Shown here in pieces: positions 41,702 to 48,785 of a stretch of DNA of 64,000 nt (positions within the stretch are counted from its first letter, which is position 1; every line of letters begins with the position of its first letter). Below the pieces are notes generated by a model. The model ran no database searches. It saw nothing but the letters and a program-made list of their open reading frames with translations, and was not told where the DNA came from. The translations under genes and the position numbers were made by a program. The stretch is from Roseomonas sp. (GTDB taxonomy: Bacteria > Pseudomonadota > Alphaproteobacteria > Acetobacterales > Acetobacteraceae), in NCBI GenBank assembly GCA_020249145.1, contig JADCGF010000001.1, positions 186,001 to 250,000 on the forward strand. Direction: 5' to 3'.

Positions 41702-42402
41702 TGCGTCAGATCGTGCTGGATACGGAAACCACGGGGCTTGATCCGCTAACCGGTGATCGGGTGATCGAAGTGGCGGCGGTGGAATTATTCAATCTGCTGC
41801 CGACTGGTGAGGCGTTCCATACGCTGCTTGACCCGGAACGCGATATCCCAGCCGAGGCTTCGCGCATTCACGGCTTCACCAATGGTGATGTCGCAGGCAA
41901 GCCGAAATTCGCCGCGATTGCCGATCAGCTTTTGGAATTCTTGGGTGATGCTGAAATCATTGCGCATAACGCGCCCTTCGATTTTGGCTTTCTGGATGCT
42001 GAGTTATTCCGGTGTCAGCGCCCTCCTTTGGATCGCAGCCGCATGATTGACAGCCTGGCGATGGCGAAGGCCCGCTTTCCCGGCATGCCGAATAATCTGG
42101 ACGCGCTGTGCCGACGGCTTGGCGTGGATAATTCCATGCGCGGCAATCACAATGCCATCCTCGACTGCCAATTGCTGGCGCAGGTCTATCTGGAAATGAT
42201 GGGCGGCAAGCAGCCAGGTTTGGAATTAGCCGCCAAAGCAGCGCCGCGGCTTGTGACGCTGGAAGTCGAGACGGTGGAGCGCGTAGCGCTGCTGATCACG
42301 CCGCCTGCCGAGGCGCTGGCAGCGCATGATGCTTTCGTCAAAGCCAAAATCAAGGAAGCAATTTGGCTGAAACCACCCTTCTCGCCCGAGGGCAAGGCCT
42401 GA
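41701..42402 (+). CDS. dnaQ: DNA polymerase III epsilon subunit
   Basis: The 233-residue proofreading exonuclease has the DEDDh motifs: the first Asp-Glu in LDTETTGLD, the second acidic site in HNAPFDFGFLD, and the His-Asp in GNHNAILDCQLLA near residue 150. It would correct replication errors as part of the pol III core. It ends 6 bp from the convergent hemE stop. Confidence 0.94.
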   Translation: MRQIVLDTETTGLDPLTGDRVIEVAAVELFNLLPTGEAFHTLLDPERDIPAEASRIHGFTNGDVAGKPKFAAIADQLLEFLGDAEIIAHNAPFDFGFLDAELFRCQRPPLDRSRMIDSLAMAKARFPGMPNNLDALCRRLGVDNSMRGNHNAILDCQLLAQVYLEMMGGKQPGLELAAKAAPRLVTLEVETVERVALLITPPAEALAAHDAFVKAKIKEAIWLKPPFSPEGKA

Positions 42403-42408
42403 AGGTTT

Positions 42409-43467
42409 TTACCCGCTGCGGATGATGCGCATCAGCTGCGCAACATGCTCAGGCGGTGTTGGTGGGATGATGCCATGGCCCAAATTGAAGATGAAGGGCC
42501 GGCCACGCATGGCGGCAAGGATATTGCGCGCCTCAGCCTTCAGAGCCGCACCGCCAGCTACCAGCGCCAGCGGGTCCAGATTGCCTTGCAGCGGCATTGT
42601 TGCCGGGACTGCCTGGGCAGCCCAGCGCGGGTCCATGCTGGTATCCATGGCAACCGCATCCACAGCAGCGCGCGCGGCGTAGTCGGGCAGCATCGGGCCG
42701 GCCAAGCGTGGGAAGCCGATGATGGGCGTGGTCGGGCAGCGCTTGCGCACCGCGCGGGCGATGGCGGCTGACGGTTCAATCACCCAGCGGCGGAATTGGC
42801 TTGGCGGCAGCAGGCCGGCCCAGGTATCGAACAGCATGAGAGCCTCGGCGCCGGCTTCAACCTGAGCCACCAGATACTCGGTTGTCGCATCCTGCAAAAT
42901 ACGGATCAGCCGGCCAAAGCTGTTGGGGTCGCTGAAAGCCATGCCGCGCGTCGCGGCAAAATCCTTGCTGCCACGGCCTTCGACCATGTAACAGGCGACC
43001 GTAAAGGGGGAACCCGCAAAGCCGATCAGCGCGGTTTTCGGGTGATCCTTCTCCAAGCCCGCACGGGTCAGGCGCACGGTCTCAAATATCGGCGCGGCTC
43101 TCGCGAGCAAGCCATCCAGATTGAGCGCGGCTATGCCCTCAGCCGAGCGGATCGGGTCGAGCAGCGGGCCTTCACCTTCGGCGAAGCGCAGCCCTTGGCC
43201 AAGTGCCCAGGGCACCATCAGTATATCGGAAAACAGGATGGCGGCATCCATGCCGTAGCGGCGGATGGGCTGCAGCGTGACCTCGGCGGCCAGATCGGGC
43301 GTGGTGCAAAGAGAGATGAAATCCCCTGCTATGGCGCGCGTGGCGCGGTATTCGGGCAAATACCGCCCAGCCTGGCGCATCAGCCATACGGGGGGCGGCC
43401 AGACGGGTTCTCCGGCCAAGACGCGCAAAAAGGGTTTGGCCCGGCTGGGCTCGTTTTCCGTTTCCAT
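42409..43467 (-). CDS. hemE: Uroporphyrinogen decarboxylase HemE
   Basis: The 352-residue TIM-barrel enzyme converts uroporphyrinogen III to coproporphyrinogen III in haem synthesis. The N-terminal PVWLMRQAGRYLPEYR motif, with the Arg residues that hold substrate carboxylates, and the FSDILMVPWALGQ and GFAGSPFT segments are present. In Caulobacter and Rickettsia the chromosome origin lies directly beside hemE, and the same kind of spacer lies upstream here. Confidence 0.97.
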   Translation of the reverse strand: METENEPSRAKPFLRVLAGEPVWPPPVWLMRQAGRYLPEYRATRAIAGDFISLCTTPDLAAEVTLQPIRRYGMDAAILFSDILMVPWALGQGLRFAEGEGPLLDPIRSAEGIAALNLDGLLARAAPIFETVRLTRAGLEKDHPKTALIGFAGSPFTVACYMVEGRGSKDFAATRGMAFSDPNSFGRLIRILQDATTEYLVAQVEAGAEALMLFDTWAGLLPPSQFRRWVIEPSAAIARAVRKRCPTTPIIGFPRLAGPMLPDYAARAAVDAVAMDTSMDPRWAAQAVPATMPLQGNLDPLALVAGGAALKAEARNILAAMRGRPFIFNLGHGIIPPTPPEHVAQLMRIIRSG

Positions 43468-43524
43468 GACCTGAACCTAAGCATTGAATCTAAGATTCTG
43501 AAAGATGAGGGTGATTGTAGGGCC

Positions 43525-43533
43525 TGTGGATCA
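43525..43533 (-). promoter_or_regulatory. DnaA box, G-box type (8/9)
   Basis: The minus strand reads TGATCCACA, one mismatch from TTATCCACA and identical to the moderate-affinity G-box described for the Caulobacter origin. Confidence 0.6.
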
Positions 43534-43556
43534 TGGGGAGCCAAGCATTGCCGATT

Positions 43557-43565
43557 CCATCCACA
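43557..43565 (+). promoter_or_regulatory. DnaA-box-like site (7/9)
   Basis: CCATCCACA matches TTATCCACA at seven of nine positions. Taken alone it is weak; it counts because it lies 24 bp from the G-box in the hemE/ppsR spacer. Confidence 0.35.
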
Positions 43566-43731
43566 GGGTTTTCCCGTCAACCAATACCAGGAATCCGGTG
43601 ATGCAATCAGCAGGGAATGAAGTTATGCTGGTAGTGAGGTAGGGTTCTGGAAAAGCATCCAGGCTTGCGCGATGGGGGGGTTTCATCCCCATTATGGCTG
43701 TGCGCGGGACCCGTGCTGGAATCCACCCCCG

Positions 43732-43740
43732 TTATCCACA
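43732..43740 (+). promoter_or_regulatory. Consensus DnaA box TTATCCACA
   Basis: An exact match to the DnaA consensus lies 23 bp before the ppsR start codon. It would place DnaA binding over the ppsR promoter region as well as in the origin. Confidence 0.7.
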
Positions 43741-43763
43741 TTGATTCATGGAATTCTCCTGCT

Positions 43764-44654
43764 ATGCCACACAGGCAAATTGATCTGCACCTGGTATCCG
43801 ATTCAACTGGTGAGACGCTGCACTCCATCGCTCGCGCCACGCTGGCGCGGTTTGAAGACCATCATGTGGTGGATCATCGTTGGAGTTTGATCAGATCACG
43901 CCTGCAATTGGATCGCGTGCTTGAGGGGATCCAGCAGGAACCAGGCCCGGTGCTTTACACGCTGGTGGATTCAAGCCTGCGGCATATTCTGGAAGAAGCC
44001 TGCCAGCGTATGGGTGTGCCCTGTCTTTCTCCGCTTGATCCCGTGATGGACCTTTTGCAGGAAGCAACCGGTGTTCGGGCACGGGAAAAACGCGCCGCGC
44101 AACACGTGATGGATGCGGATTACTTCCGGCGCATTGATGCCATGCATTACGTGCTGTCGCATGATGATGGGCAAGCGACGGTTGGCATCCGTAATGCCGA
44201 TGTTGTGCTGGTGGGTGTATCCCGTAGCAGCAAGACGCCGACCTGCTTTTACCTGGCCAATCGCGGTATCAAGGCAGCGAATGTGCCGATTGTCCCGGGC
44301 GCAAGCTTACCTGAGATTTTGAACGATCCGCCCTGCCCGGTTGTCGGGCTTTATATTGAAGCGAATGCGCTGATTGATATCCGCCGCCATCGCTTGAAGA
44401 TCATTGGTGGGCAAGGTGTGCGGCATGATACCACCGAATATATTGATCCCGAGGCGGTGAAGGCCGAGATCGTCGCTGCGCGGCGCTTGTGCACAGCGCA
44501 AGGTTGGCCGGTGATTGATGTCACGCGCCGCAGCATTGAAGAAACGGCGGCGACGATCTTGCAATTGATGGAAGCATGGCATGCGCGGCGGCGCGAAATG
44601 AAGACAGCCGCCGTGCCTGAAGACCCTGCCGCGGGCGTGATTGGAAAGTTATGA
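43764..44654 (+). CDS. ppsR: Pyruvate, phosphate dikinase regulatory protein (PDRP/PpsR, DUF299)
   Basis: The ATG at 43764 gives 296 residues. The DUF299 hallmarks are an N-terminal [11 protein letters not shown] motif, the P-loop-like GVSRSSKTP near residue 152, NVPIVPG and a C-terminal [12 protein letters not shown] helix. These bifunctional proteins switch PPDK (or PEP synthase) off by ADP-dependent Thr phosphorylation and on by Pi-dependent dephosphorylation. The ppdK gene with the target Thr-Ser-His motif is in this window, so PPDK is the likely target. The stop overlaps the GNAT gene by 4 bp. Confidence 0.94.
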   Translation: MPHRQIDLHLVSDSTGETLHSIARATLARFEDHHVVDHRWSLIRSRLQLDRVLEGIQQEPGPVLYTLVDSSLRHILEEACQRMGVPCLSPLDPVMDLLQEATGVRAREKRAAQHVMDADYFRRIDAMHYVLSHDDGQATVGIRNADVVLVGVSRSSKTPTCFYLANRGIKAANVPIVPGASLPEILNDPPCPVVGLYIEANALIDIRRHRLKIIGGQGVRHDTTEYIDPEAVKAEIVAARRLCTAQGWPVIDVTRRSIEETAATILQLMEAWHARRREMKTAAVPEDPAAGVIGKL

Positions 44655-45440
44655 CGATCGCTGAGACAACGCAGCCAAGCATCGCGGATTTGGAGCGAGC
44701 TTGCCTAACCGCCGTTCCGACGCTGCGCGTCGGTTTCGATGGGCCGCTTGTGGTGCGTGCCTTCCTGGGCGGCACGGGGCGCGCCAATGCGGCGAGTTCC
44801 TTAAGCGCGGCGCCCGATCCCGAATTGGCGGCGCGGATTGCCCGCATTGAAGCGGGGTATGAACGGCTTGGTTTGCCGGCGCGGTTTCGCTCCACACCGC
44901 TTGATCCGCCAAGCTTTTCGGCGGCGCTTGAAGCGCGCGGCTATGTCACGAAGGATGAGACCATCATCTTCCTGGCGCCGATTGAAGCTATTGCATCAGC
45001 CGACGCCTCTGTGCGGGTGCTGACCGTGCCGGATGCGGATTGGATGGCGGTGACCGCAAAGGCGGAACATCAGGTTCCAGCCCGCCGTGTGGAGAAGGAA
45101 CGCGCTGTCAGCATGATGATGGTGCCGGCGGCTTGGCTGGTGCTTTACGAGGCAGAGAAGCCGCTCGCCTGCATATCGGTGGTGGCGGATGGACCCTTGG
45201 CCGGGTTTTTCGACCTGGCCGCGGTGCCGAAAGCACGGCAGAGGGGCCTGGCGTCCCGCATCACCCGCGCCGCGGCGGATTGGGCGCGCAGCCCGGGGGG
45301 CGCTTTGGCTATGGGCGCAAGTGGCTTCCGCCAATCAGGCTTCCTGCGCGGCGCAGCAAAGCCTCGGCATGCGGGAAGCCTATCGCTATGTTTATATCGT
45401 CAGGCCGCAGGACAAGGTCGCGGCATTGCACTCCGGGTAA
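44651..45440 (+). pseudogene. GNAT-family N-acetyltransferase with apparent frameshift near the 3' end
   Basis: The frame starting at 44651 encodes a GNAT-like protein up to about residue 216 (AVPKARQRGLASRITRAAADWA, the acetyl-CoA-binding region). After the run of six G at 45295-45300 this frame gives an untypical tail ending at 45466. The next frame from the same run gives GALWLWAQVASANQA, SLGMREAYRYVYIVRP and a stop at 45440, which is the normal GNAT ending (QV-x3-N...LGF...Y.Y..R). One extra G in the run would explain this. The hairpin terminator at 45449-45484 begins after the 45440 stop but is invaded by the 45466 version. Whether this is mutation, phase variation or a sequencing error cannot be told from one sequence. 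Confidence 0.7.
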
Positions 45441-45448
45441 TAGCAGGC

Positions 45449-45484
45449 GCTTGGGCTTCAGCTTAAGGGTTCTGAAGCCCAAGC
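45449..45484. terminator. Bidirectional hairpin between convergent GNAT and qor genes
   Basis: A perfect 13-bp inverted repeat (GCTTGGGCTTCAG with CTGAAGCCCAAGC, 10-nt loop) sits between the convergent genes. It lacks a long U-tract but is stable enough to end both transcripts. Confidence 0.7.
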
Positions 45485-45491
45485 ATAGGTG

Positions 45492-46466
45492 TCACGGAAT
45501 AAGAACGGTGCTACCCGTGGTCTTGCGCGCTTCAAGCGCAATATGCGCGGAAGCGGCATCCTTCAACGCGTAGCTTTGATTGACGCGAATCTTGACGGCG
45601 CCTGAGGCCACAACTTCAAACAGATCATTGGCGCGGGCCACCAAATCCTCGCGCTGCGCCGTATAGGTCGCAAGCGTGGGGCGTGTGACATAGAGCGAGC
45701 CCTTGGCGGCCAGAATCCCGAGATCCGGAATGGCAACGGGGCCAGAGGCATTGCCATAGGAAATCATCAGGCCATAGGGTGCCAGGCAATCGAGTGAGGT
45801 CAGGAAGCTATCCTTGCCGACGCTGTCATATACCACGGGCAGCATCGCACCCTTGGTGATGTCCTTCACGCGGGCGGGGATATCGTCGCTGGTGAGCAAC
45901 GCGTGATCCACGCCATGTTCCTTCACCAGTGCTGCCTTTTCTGGCGTGCTGACGACGCCAATGACGGTGCAGCCAAGATGCTTTGCCCATTGGCTGAGAA
46001 TAAGCCCAACCCCGCCGGCAGCCGCATGGATCAGCACGGTCTGGCCAGCCTTGGCGGTGTAGCATTTCTTGATCAGGAAAGCTGCGGTCATGCCTTGCAG
46101 CATCATTGCTGCACCCTGATCGAAGCTGATGGCCTCAGGCATTTTCACCAAACGATCAGCCTTGATAGCGCGCGCCTCGGCATAGGCGCCGATTGGCCCG
46201 GTTGCGTAGGCGACGCGGTCGCCAACCTTCACCTCGGTCACGCCCTCACCAATCGCTTCCACAATGCCAGAGGCTTCCATGCCGATGATCGCCGGCATGC
46301 TGGGGGCCTTGTAGAGGCCAGTGCGGAAATAGACATCAATGTAATTGAGCCCGACAGCCTTGTGGCGCACCAGCGCCTCGCCAGGCTTCGGCGCGGGAAG
46401 GGGCACTTCTTCCCAGACCATTTTTTCCGGGCCGCCGGTTTCATGGATGCGGATGGCGTGATTCAT
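45492..46466 (-). CDS. Quinone oxidoreductase, MDR superfamily
   Basis: The 324-residue protein belongs to the zeta-crystallin/QorA group of medium-chain dehydrogenases: GroES-like N-terminal domain with NYIDVYFRTGLY, then a Rossmann domain with the AAAGGVG nucleotide-binding motif and the Q-N-A-like region replaced by SQWAKHLGCTVIG. The zinc-ligand cysteines of alcohol dehydrogenases are missing, as expected for quinone reductases, which transfer electrons from NADPH to quinones. It is convergent with the GNAT gene and precedes ogt by reading direction. Confidence 0.9.
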   Translation of the reverse strand: MNHAIRIHETGGPEKMVWEEVPLPAPKPGEALVRHKAVGLNYIDVYFRTGLYKAPSMPAIIGMEASGIVEAIGEGVTEVKVGDRVAYATGPIGAYAEARAIKADRLVKMPEAISFDQGAAMMLQGMTAAFLIKKCYTAKAGQTVLIHAAAGGVGLILSQWAKHLGCTVIGVVSTPEKAALVKEHGVDHALLTSDDIPARVKDITKGAMLPVVYDSVGKDSFLTSLDCLAPYGLMISYGNASGPVAIPDLGILAAKGSLYVTRPTLATYTAQREDLVARANDLFEVVASGAVKIRVNQSYALKDAASAHIALEARKTTGSTVLIP

Positions 46467-46487
46467 GGGGGTATCCGTCAGGGCCGC

Positions 46488-46985
46488 TCAAGCGGCGCCG
46501 GGAGGTTGAGGGAGGAAAAGAGATCGGCGTTCAAGGTCCAGAAGGTACTGCTTTGTAGCCGGTCCATCGCCGCCGGAATAGCCACCGAGCGATCCATCTG
46601 CTGCCACGACTCGGTGGCAGGGAATGATGATCGGTATGGGGTTGGCGCCATTGGCTCCCCCGATAGCACGAGGGGCAGAACCGATGACGCGGGCGATATC
46701 CGCATAGCTTCGGGTCTCGCCCGGCGGGATGGCGCAAAGCGCTGCCCAGACGCGTTTTTGGAATGCTGAGCCGTGGGGCGCCAGGGGTAGGTCGAAGGTC
46801 AGGCGCTTGCCATCGAAATAATCCTGCAACTGATCCCTGGCACGGCAAAGAAGGGGGGTTTCCTTCTGATCCCGCCCGCGACCCCAATCAAGCGCGACAA
46901 TGGCGCCATCCTCCTCTGAGATGGTGAGGTCGCCAAGGTTGGTCAGGAGAGAAAGTTGCGGCATGACGCGGGGGCGAAGTGGCAT
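46488..46985 (-). CDS. ogt: Methylated-DNA-protein-cysteine methyltransferase
   Basis: The 165-residue protein removes alkyl groups from O6-alkylguanine in a suicide reaction. The active-site Cys is in IIPCHRVVAADGSLGGYSGG and the helix-turn-helix Arg finger lies in ARVIGSAPRAIGGANGANP. The ATG at 46964 is another possible start, seven residues in; neither has an obvious ribosome-binding site. It precedes qor by 21 bp in the same direction, so co-transcription is likely. Confidence 0.94.
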   Translation of the reverse strand: MPLRPRVMPQLSLLTNLGDLTISEEDGAIVALDWGRGRDQKETPLLCRARDQLQDYFDGKRLTFDLPLAPHGSAFQKRVWAALCAIPPGETRSYADIARVIGSAPRAIGGANGANPIPIIIPCHRVVAADGSLGGYSGGDGPATKQYLLDLERRSLFLPQPPGAA

Positions 46986-47030
46986 TATGGCTGGCCAGCG
47001 TCAAGCGGTGGCGCCGTTGTTGAGAGGGGA

Positions 47031-47414
47031 ATGGCCGTGGAAGAGATGAAAGCTGAGGCGCAACAGATGGCCGATCCACCGGCCTATTTTCAGGCGCATG
47101 TCTTCGTTTGCTGCAATCGGCGGCCTGATGGGCATAAGCGCGGTTCCTGCGCGGCGCGGGGCAGTGAGGGCTTGCGCGATTACATGAAGGCGCGTGCCAA
47201 GGAGCTGGGTCTGGCCGGGGTGCGGGTGAATATGGCTGGCTGCCTGGACCGCTGCGAATTCGGACCCACCATGGTTATCTATCCCGAGGGAATTTGGTAC
47301 AAAATAGAAACGACATCCGATATTGATGAGATTTTAGAAATACATCTGCGCCGAAAGGGTCGTGTGACAAGGCTGATGCTGACGGAACGCGATGTTCCGC
47401 CTGGGAAAGCTTGA
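47031..47414 (+). CDS. (2Fe-2S) thioredoxin-like ferredoxin
   Basis: The ATG at 47031 is preceded by AGAGGGGA; 47046 is another candidate. The 127-residue protein has four Cys in the thioredoxin-like [2Fe-2S] ferredoxin pattern: FVCCNRR, GSCAARGS, and AGCLDRC followed by EFGPTMVIYPEGIWY. Such proteins carry electrons or act as NuoE-like modules; no partner enzyme is adjacent. It lies between ogt (divergent, 45 bp) and mnmE. Confidence 0.88.
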   Translation: MAVEEMKAEAQQMADPPAYFQAHVFVCCNRRPDGHKRGSCAARGSEGLRDYMKARAKELGLAGVRVNMAGCLDRCEFGPTMVIYPEGIWYKIETTSDIDEILEIHLRRKGRVTRLMLTERDVPPGKA

Positions 47415-47425
47415 GGCCCATCGAG

Positions 47426-47441
47426 TGTTTCACGTGAAACG
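47426..47441 (+). promoter_or_regulatory. parS site 1 (15 of 16)
   Basis: TGTTTCACGTGAAACG matches the ParB-binding parS consensus TGTTTCACGTGAAACA except at the last base. It lies 9 bp before the mnmE start codon and about 4.6 kb before parB. The palindromic core GTTTCACGTGAAAC is exact. Confidence 0.9.
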
Positions 47442-47450
47442 AGGCGATTG

Positions 47451-48767
47451 GTGAGCGCAGCCGATACGATCTATGCCTTGGCGAGCGGTGCTGCGGCCGG
47501 TGCGGTCGCGGTGTTGCGGGTATCGGGCCCAGTTTCTGCCGCAGCCGTGAAGCGTTTGGCCGGCGACCTGCCGCCGCCGCGGTACGCGAGCCTAAGACGG
47601 TTGCGCACGGCCAATGGCGAGACGCTGGATCATGCTTTGGTGCTGTGGTTCCCCGGACCGGCTTCCTATACGGGCGAGGATGCAGCGGAATTTCACCTGC
47701 ATGGTGGGCGTAGCGTTATTGCGGGCGTGATGGAAGCGCTGGCGGCGGCCGGCCTCCGCCAGGCAGAGCCCGGCGAATTCACCCGTCGCGCCTTTCTGCA
47801 CGGCAAGATGGACCTGACCGCCGCCGAGGGTATCGCCGACCTGATTGCTGCCGAGACCACCGCGCAGCGCCGCCAAGCTTTGCATCAGGCAGGTGGTGGC
47901 CTCGCCAGGCTTTACAGTGGTTGGGCTGAGCGCCTGGCGCGGCTTCTGGCGCATCAGGAGGCTGCGATTGAATTTGCGGAGGACGGCCTTCCCACCGATC
48001 TGGACGCCAGGGCACGCGCCGGGGCCGGAGAGCTACGATCGGCAATTGAGGCGCATCTGGCCGATTCAAGGCGCGGCGAATTGCTGCGTGAGGGCCTGGT
48101 TTTTGCCATTATCGGTGCCCCAAATGCCGGAAAATCATCTCTTCTCAACGCCTTGGTAGGTAGGGAGGCAGCCATTGTCTCCGCCCGCGCTGGCACAACA
48201 CGTGATGTTGTGGAAGCGCGGTTGGATTTGGCGGGAGTGCCCGTAACCTTGTCTGACACGGCCGGCCTGAGAGAGGCTGGCGATGAGATTGAGGCAGAGG
48301 GCATCAAGCGCGCCGAGCGTCGGGCAGAGGAGGCGCAGCTTGTCATCACGGTCTTTGCCGCCGATCAGGTGCCCGATGCCGAGACGCTGCGCTGGGTGAG
48401 CCCTGATGCTGTTGTGCTGGTGAATAAATGCGACCTTCAGGCTGCACCAGTCGTGATTGGCGGCGTGCCCGCCATGGCGGTTTCTGCGCGGGTGGGTACT
48501 GGGCTGGACGCGCTGAGAAGCCGACTCGCCGAGGCGGCGCTACGGCTGACGGGCGCGGGCGCGGGCAATCAGCTCACGCGTCCGCGGCACCGGGCCATTC
48601 TGACCGAAGCGGCGGCGCTGCTGGCCGACGCCGAAGCATCTACTCTTCCGGAACTGACCGCCGAAGCGTTGCGAGCCGCGCTTTTTGCTCTTGGCCGCCT
48701 CACAGGGCGTGTGGGCGTTGAGGAAATTCTCGATATTGTCTTCCGGGACTTCTGTATCGGTAAATAA
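47451..48767 (+). CDS. mnmE: tRNA modification GTPase MnmE
   Basis: The GTG at 47451 gives 438 residues. MnmE has an N-terminal tetrahydrofolate-binding domain, a helical domain, and an inserted GTPase domain with G1 GAPNAGKSS, G3 DTAGLRE and G4 NKCD, plus the C-terminal CIGK motif. With MnmG it makes the xm5U34 wobble modification. It is the first gene of mnmE-mnmG-rsmG-parA-parB; its leader carries parS site 1. Confidence 0.97.
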   Translation: MSAADTIYALASGAAAGAVAVLRVSGPVSAAAVKRLAGDLPPPRYASLRRLRTANGETLDHALVLWFPGPASYTGEDAAEFHLHGGRSVIAGVMEALAAAGLRQAEPGEFTRRAFLHGKMDLTAAEGIADLIAAETTAQRRQALHQAGGGLARLYSGWAERLARLLAHQEAAIEFAEDGLPTDLDARARAGAGELRSAIEAHLADSRRGELLREGLVFAIIGAPNAGKSSLLNALVGREAAIVSARAGTTRDVVEARLDLAGVPVTLSDTAGLREAGDEIEAEGIKRAERRAEEAQLVITVFAADQVPDAETLRWVSPDAVVLVNKCDLQAAPVVIGGVPAMAVSARVGTGLDALRSRLAEAALRLTGAGAGNQLTRPRHRAILTEAAALLADAEASTLPELTAEALRAALFALGRLTGRVGVEEILDIVFRDFCIGK

Positions 48768-48785
48768 AGCTGATATAGGCGGCGT

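Larger units (their letters stand above)
43468..43763. other. Probable chromosomal replication origin (oriC)
   Basis: This 296-bp spacer separates the divergent hemE and ppsR genes. It is about 52% GC by my hand count (153 of 296), clearly below the GC-rich flanks, with the most AT-rich stretch (13 G/C in 33) at the hemE end, where a DNA-unwinding element could lie. It has one perfect DnaA box, one 8/9 box of the Caulobacter G-box type, one 7/9 box and six GANTC sites. In Caulobacter crescentus and Rickettsia prowazekii the origin lies between hemE and the neighbouring conserved gene, which from memory encodes a PPDK-regulator-type protein. parAB and two parS sites lie 4-9 kb to the right. 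Confidence 0.72.

Noticed and set aside
43468..43500. CtrA site (TTAA-N7-TTAA) in the putative origin
   Set aside because: Only CTAAG repeats with the wrong spacing are present; no convincing match.
45441..45466. Tail of the unshifted GNAT frame as genuine C-terminus
   Set aside because: It lacks the GNAT ending and reads into the terminator hairpin, while the alternative frame gives the normal ending and stop at 45440.
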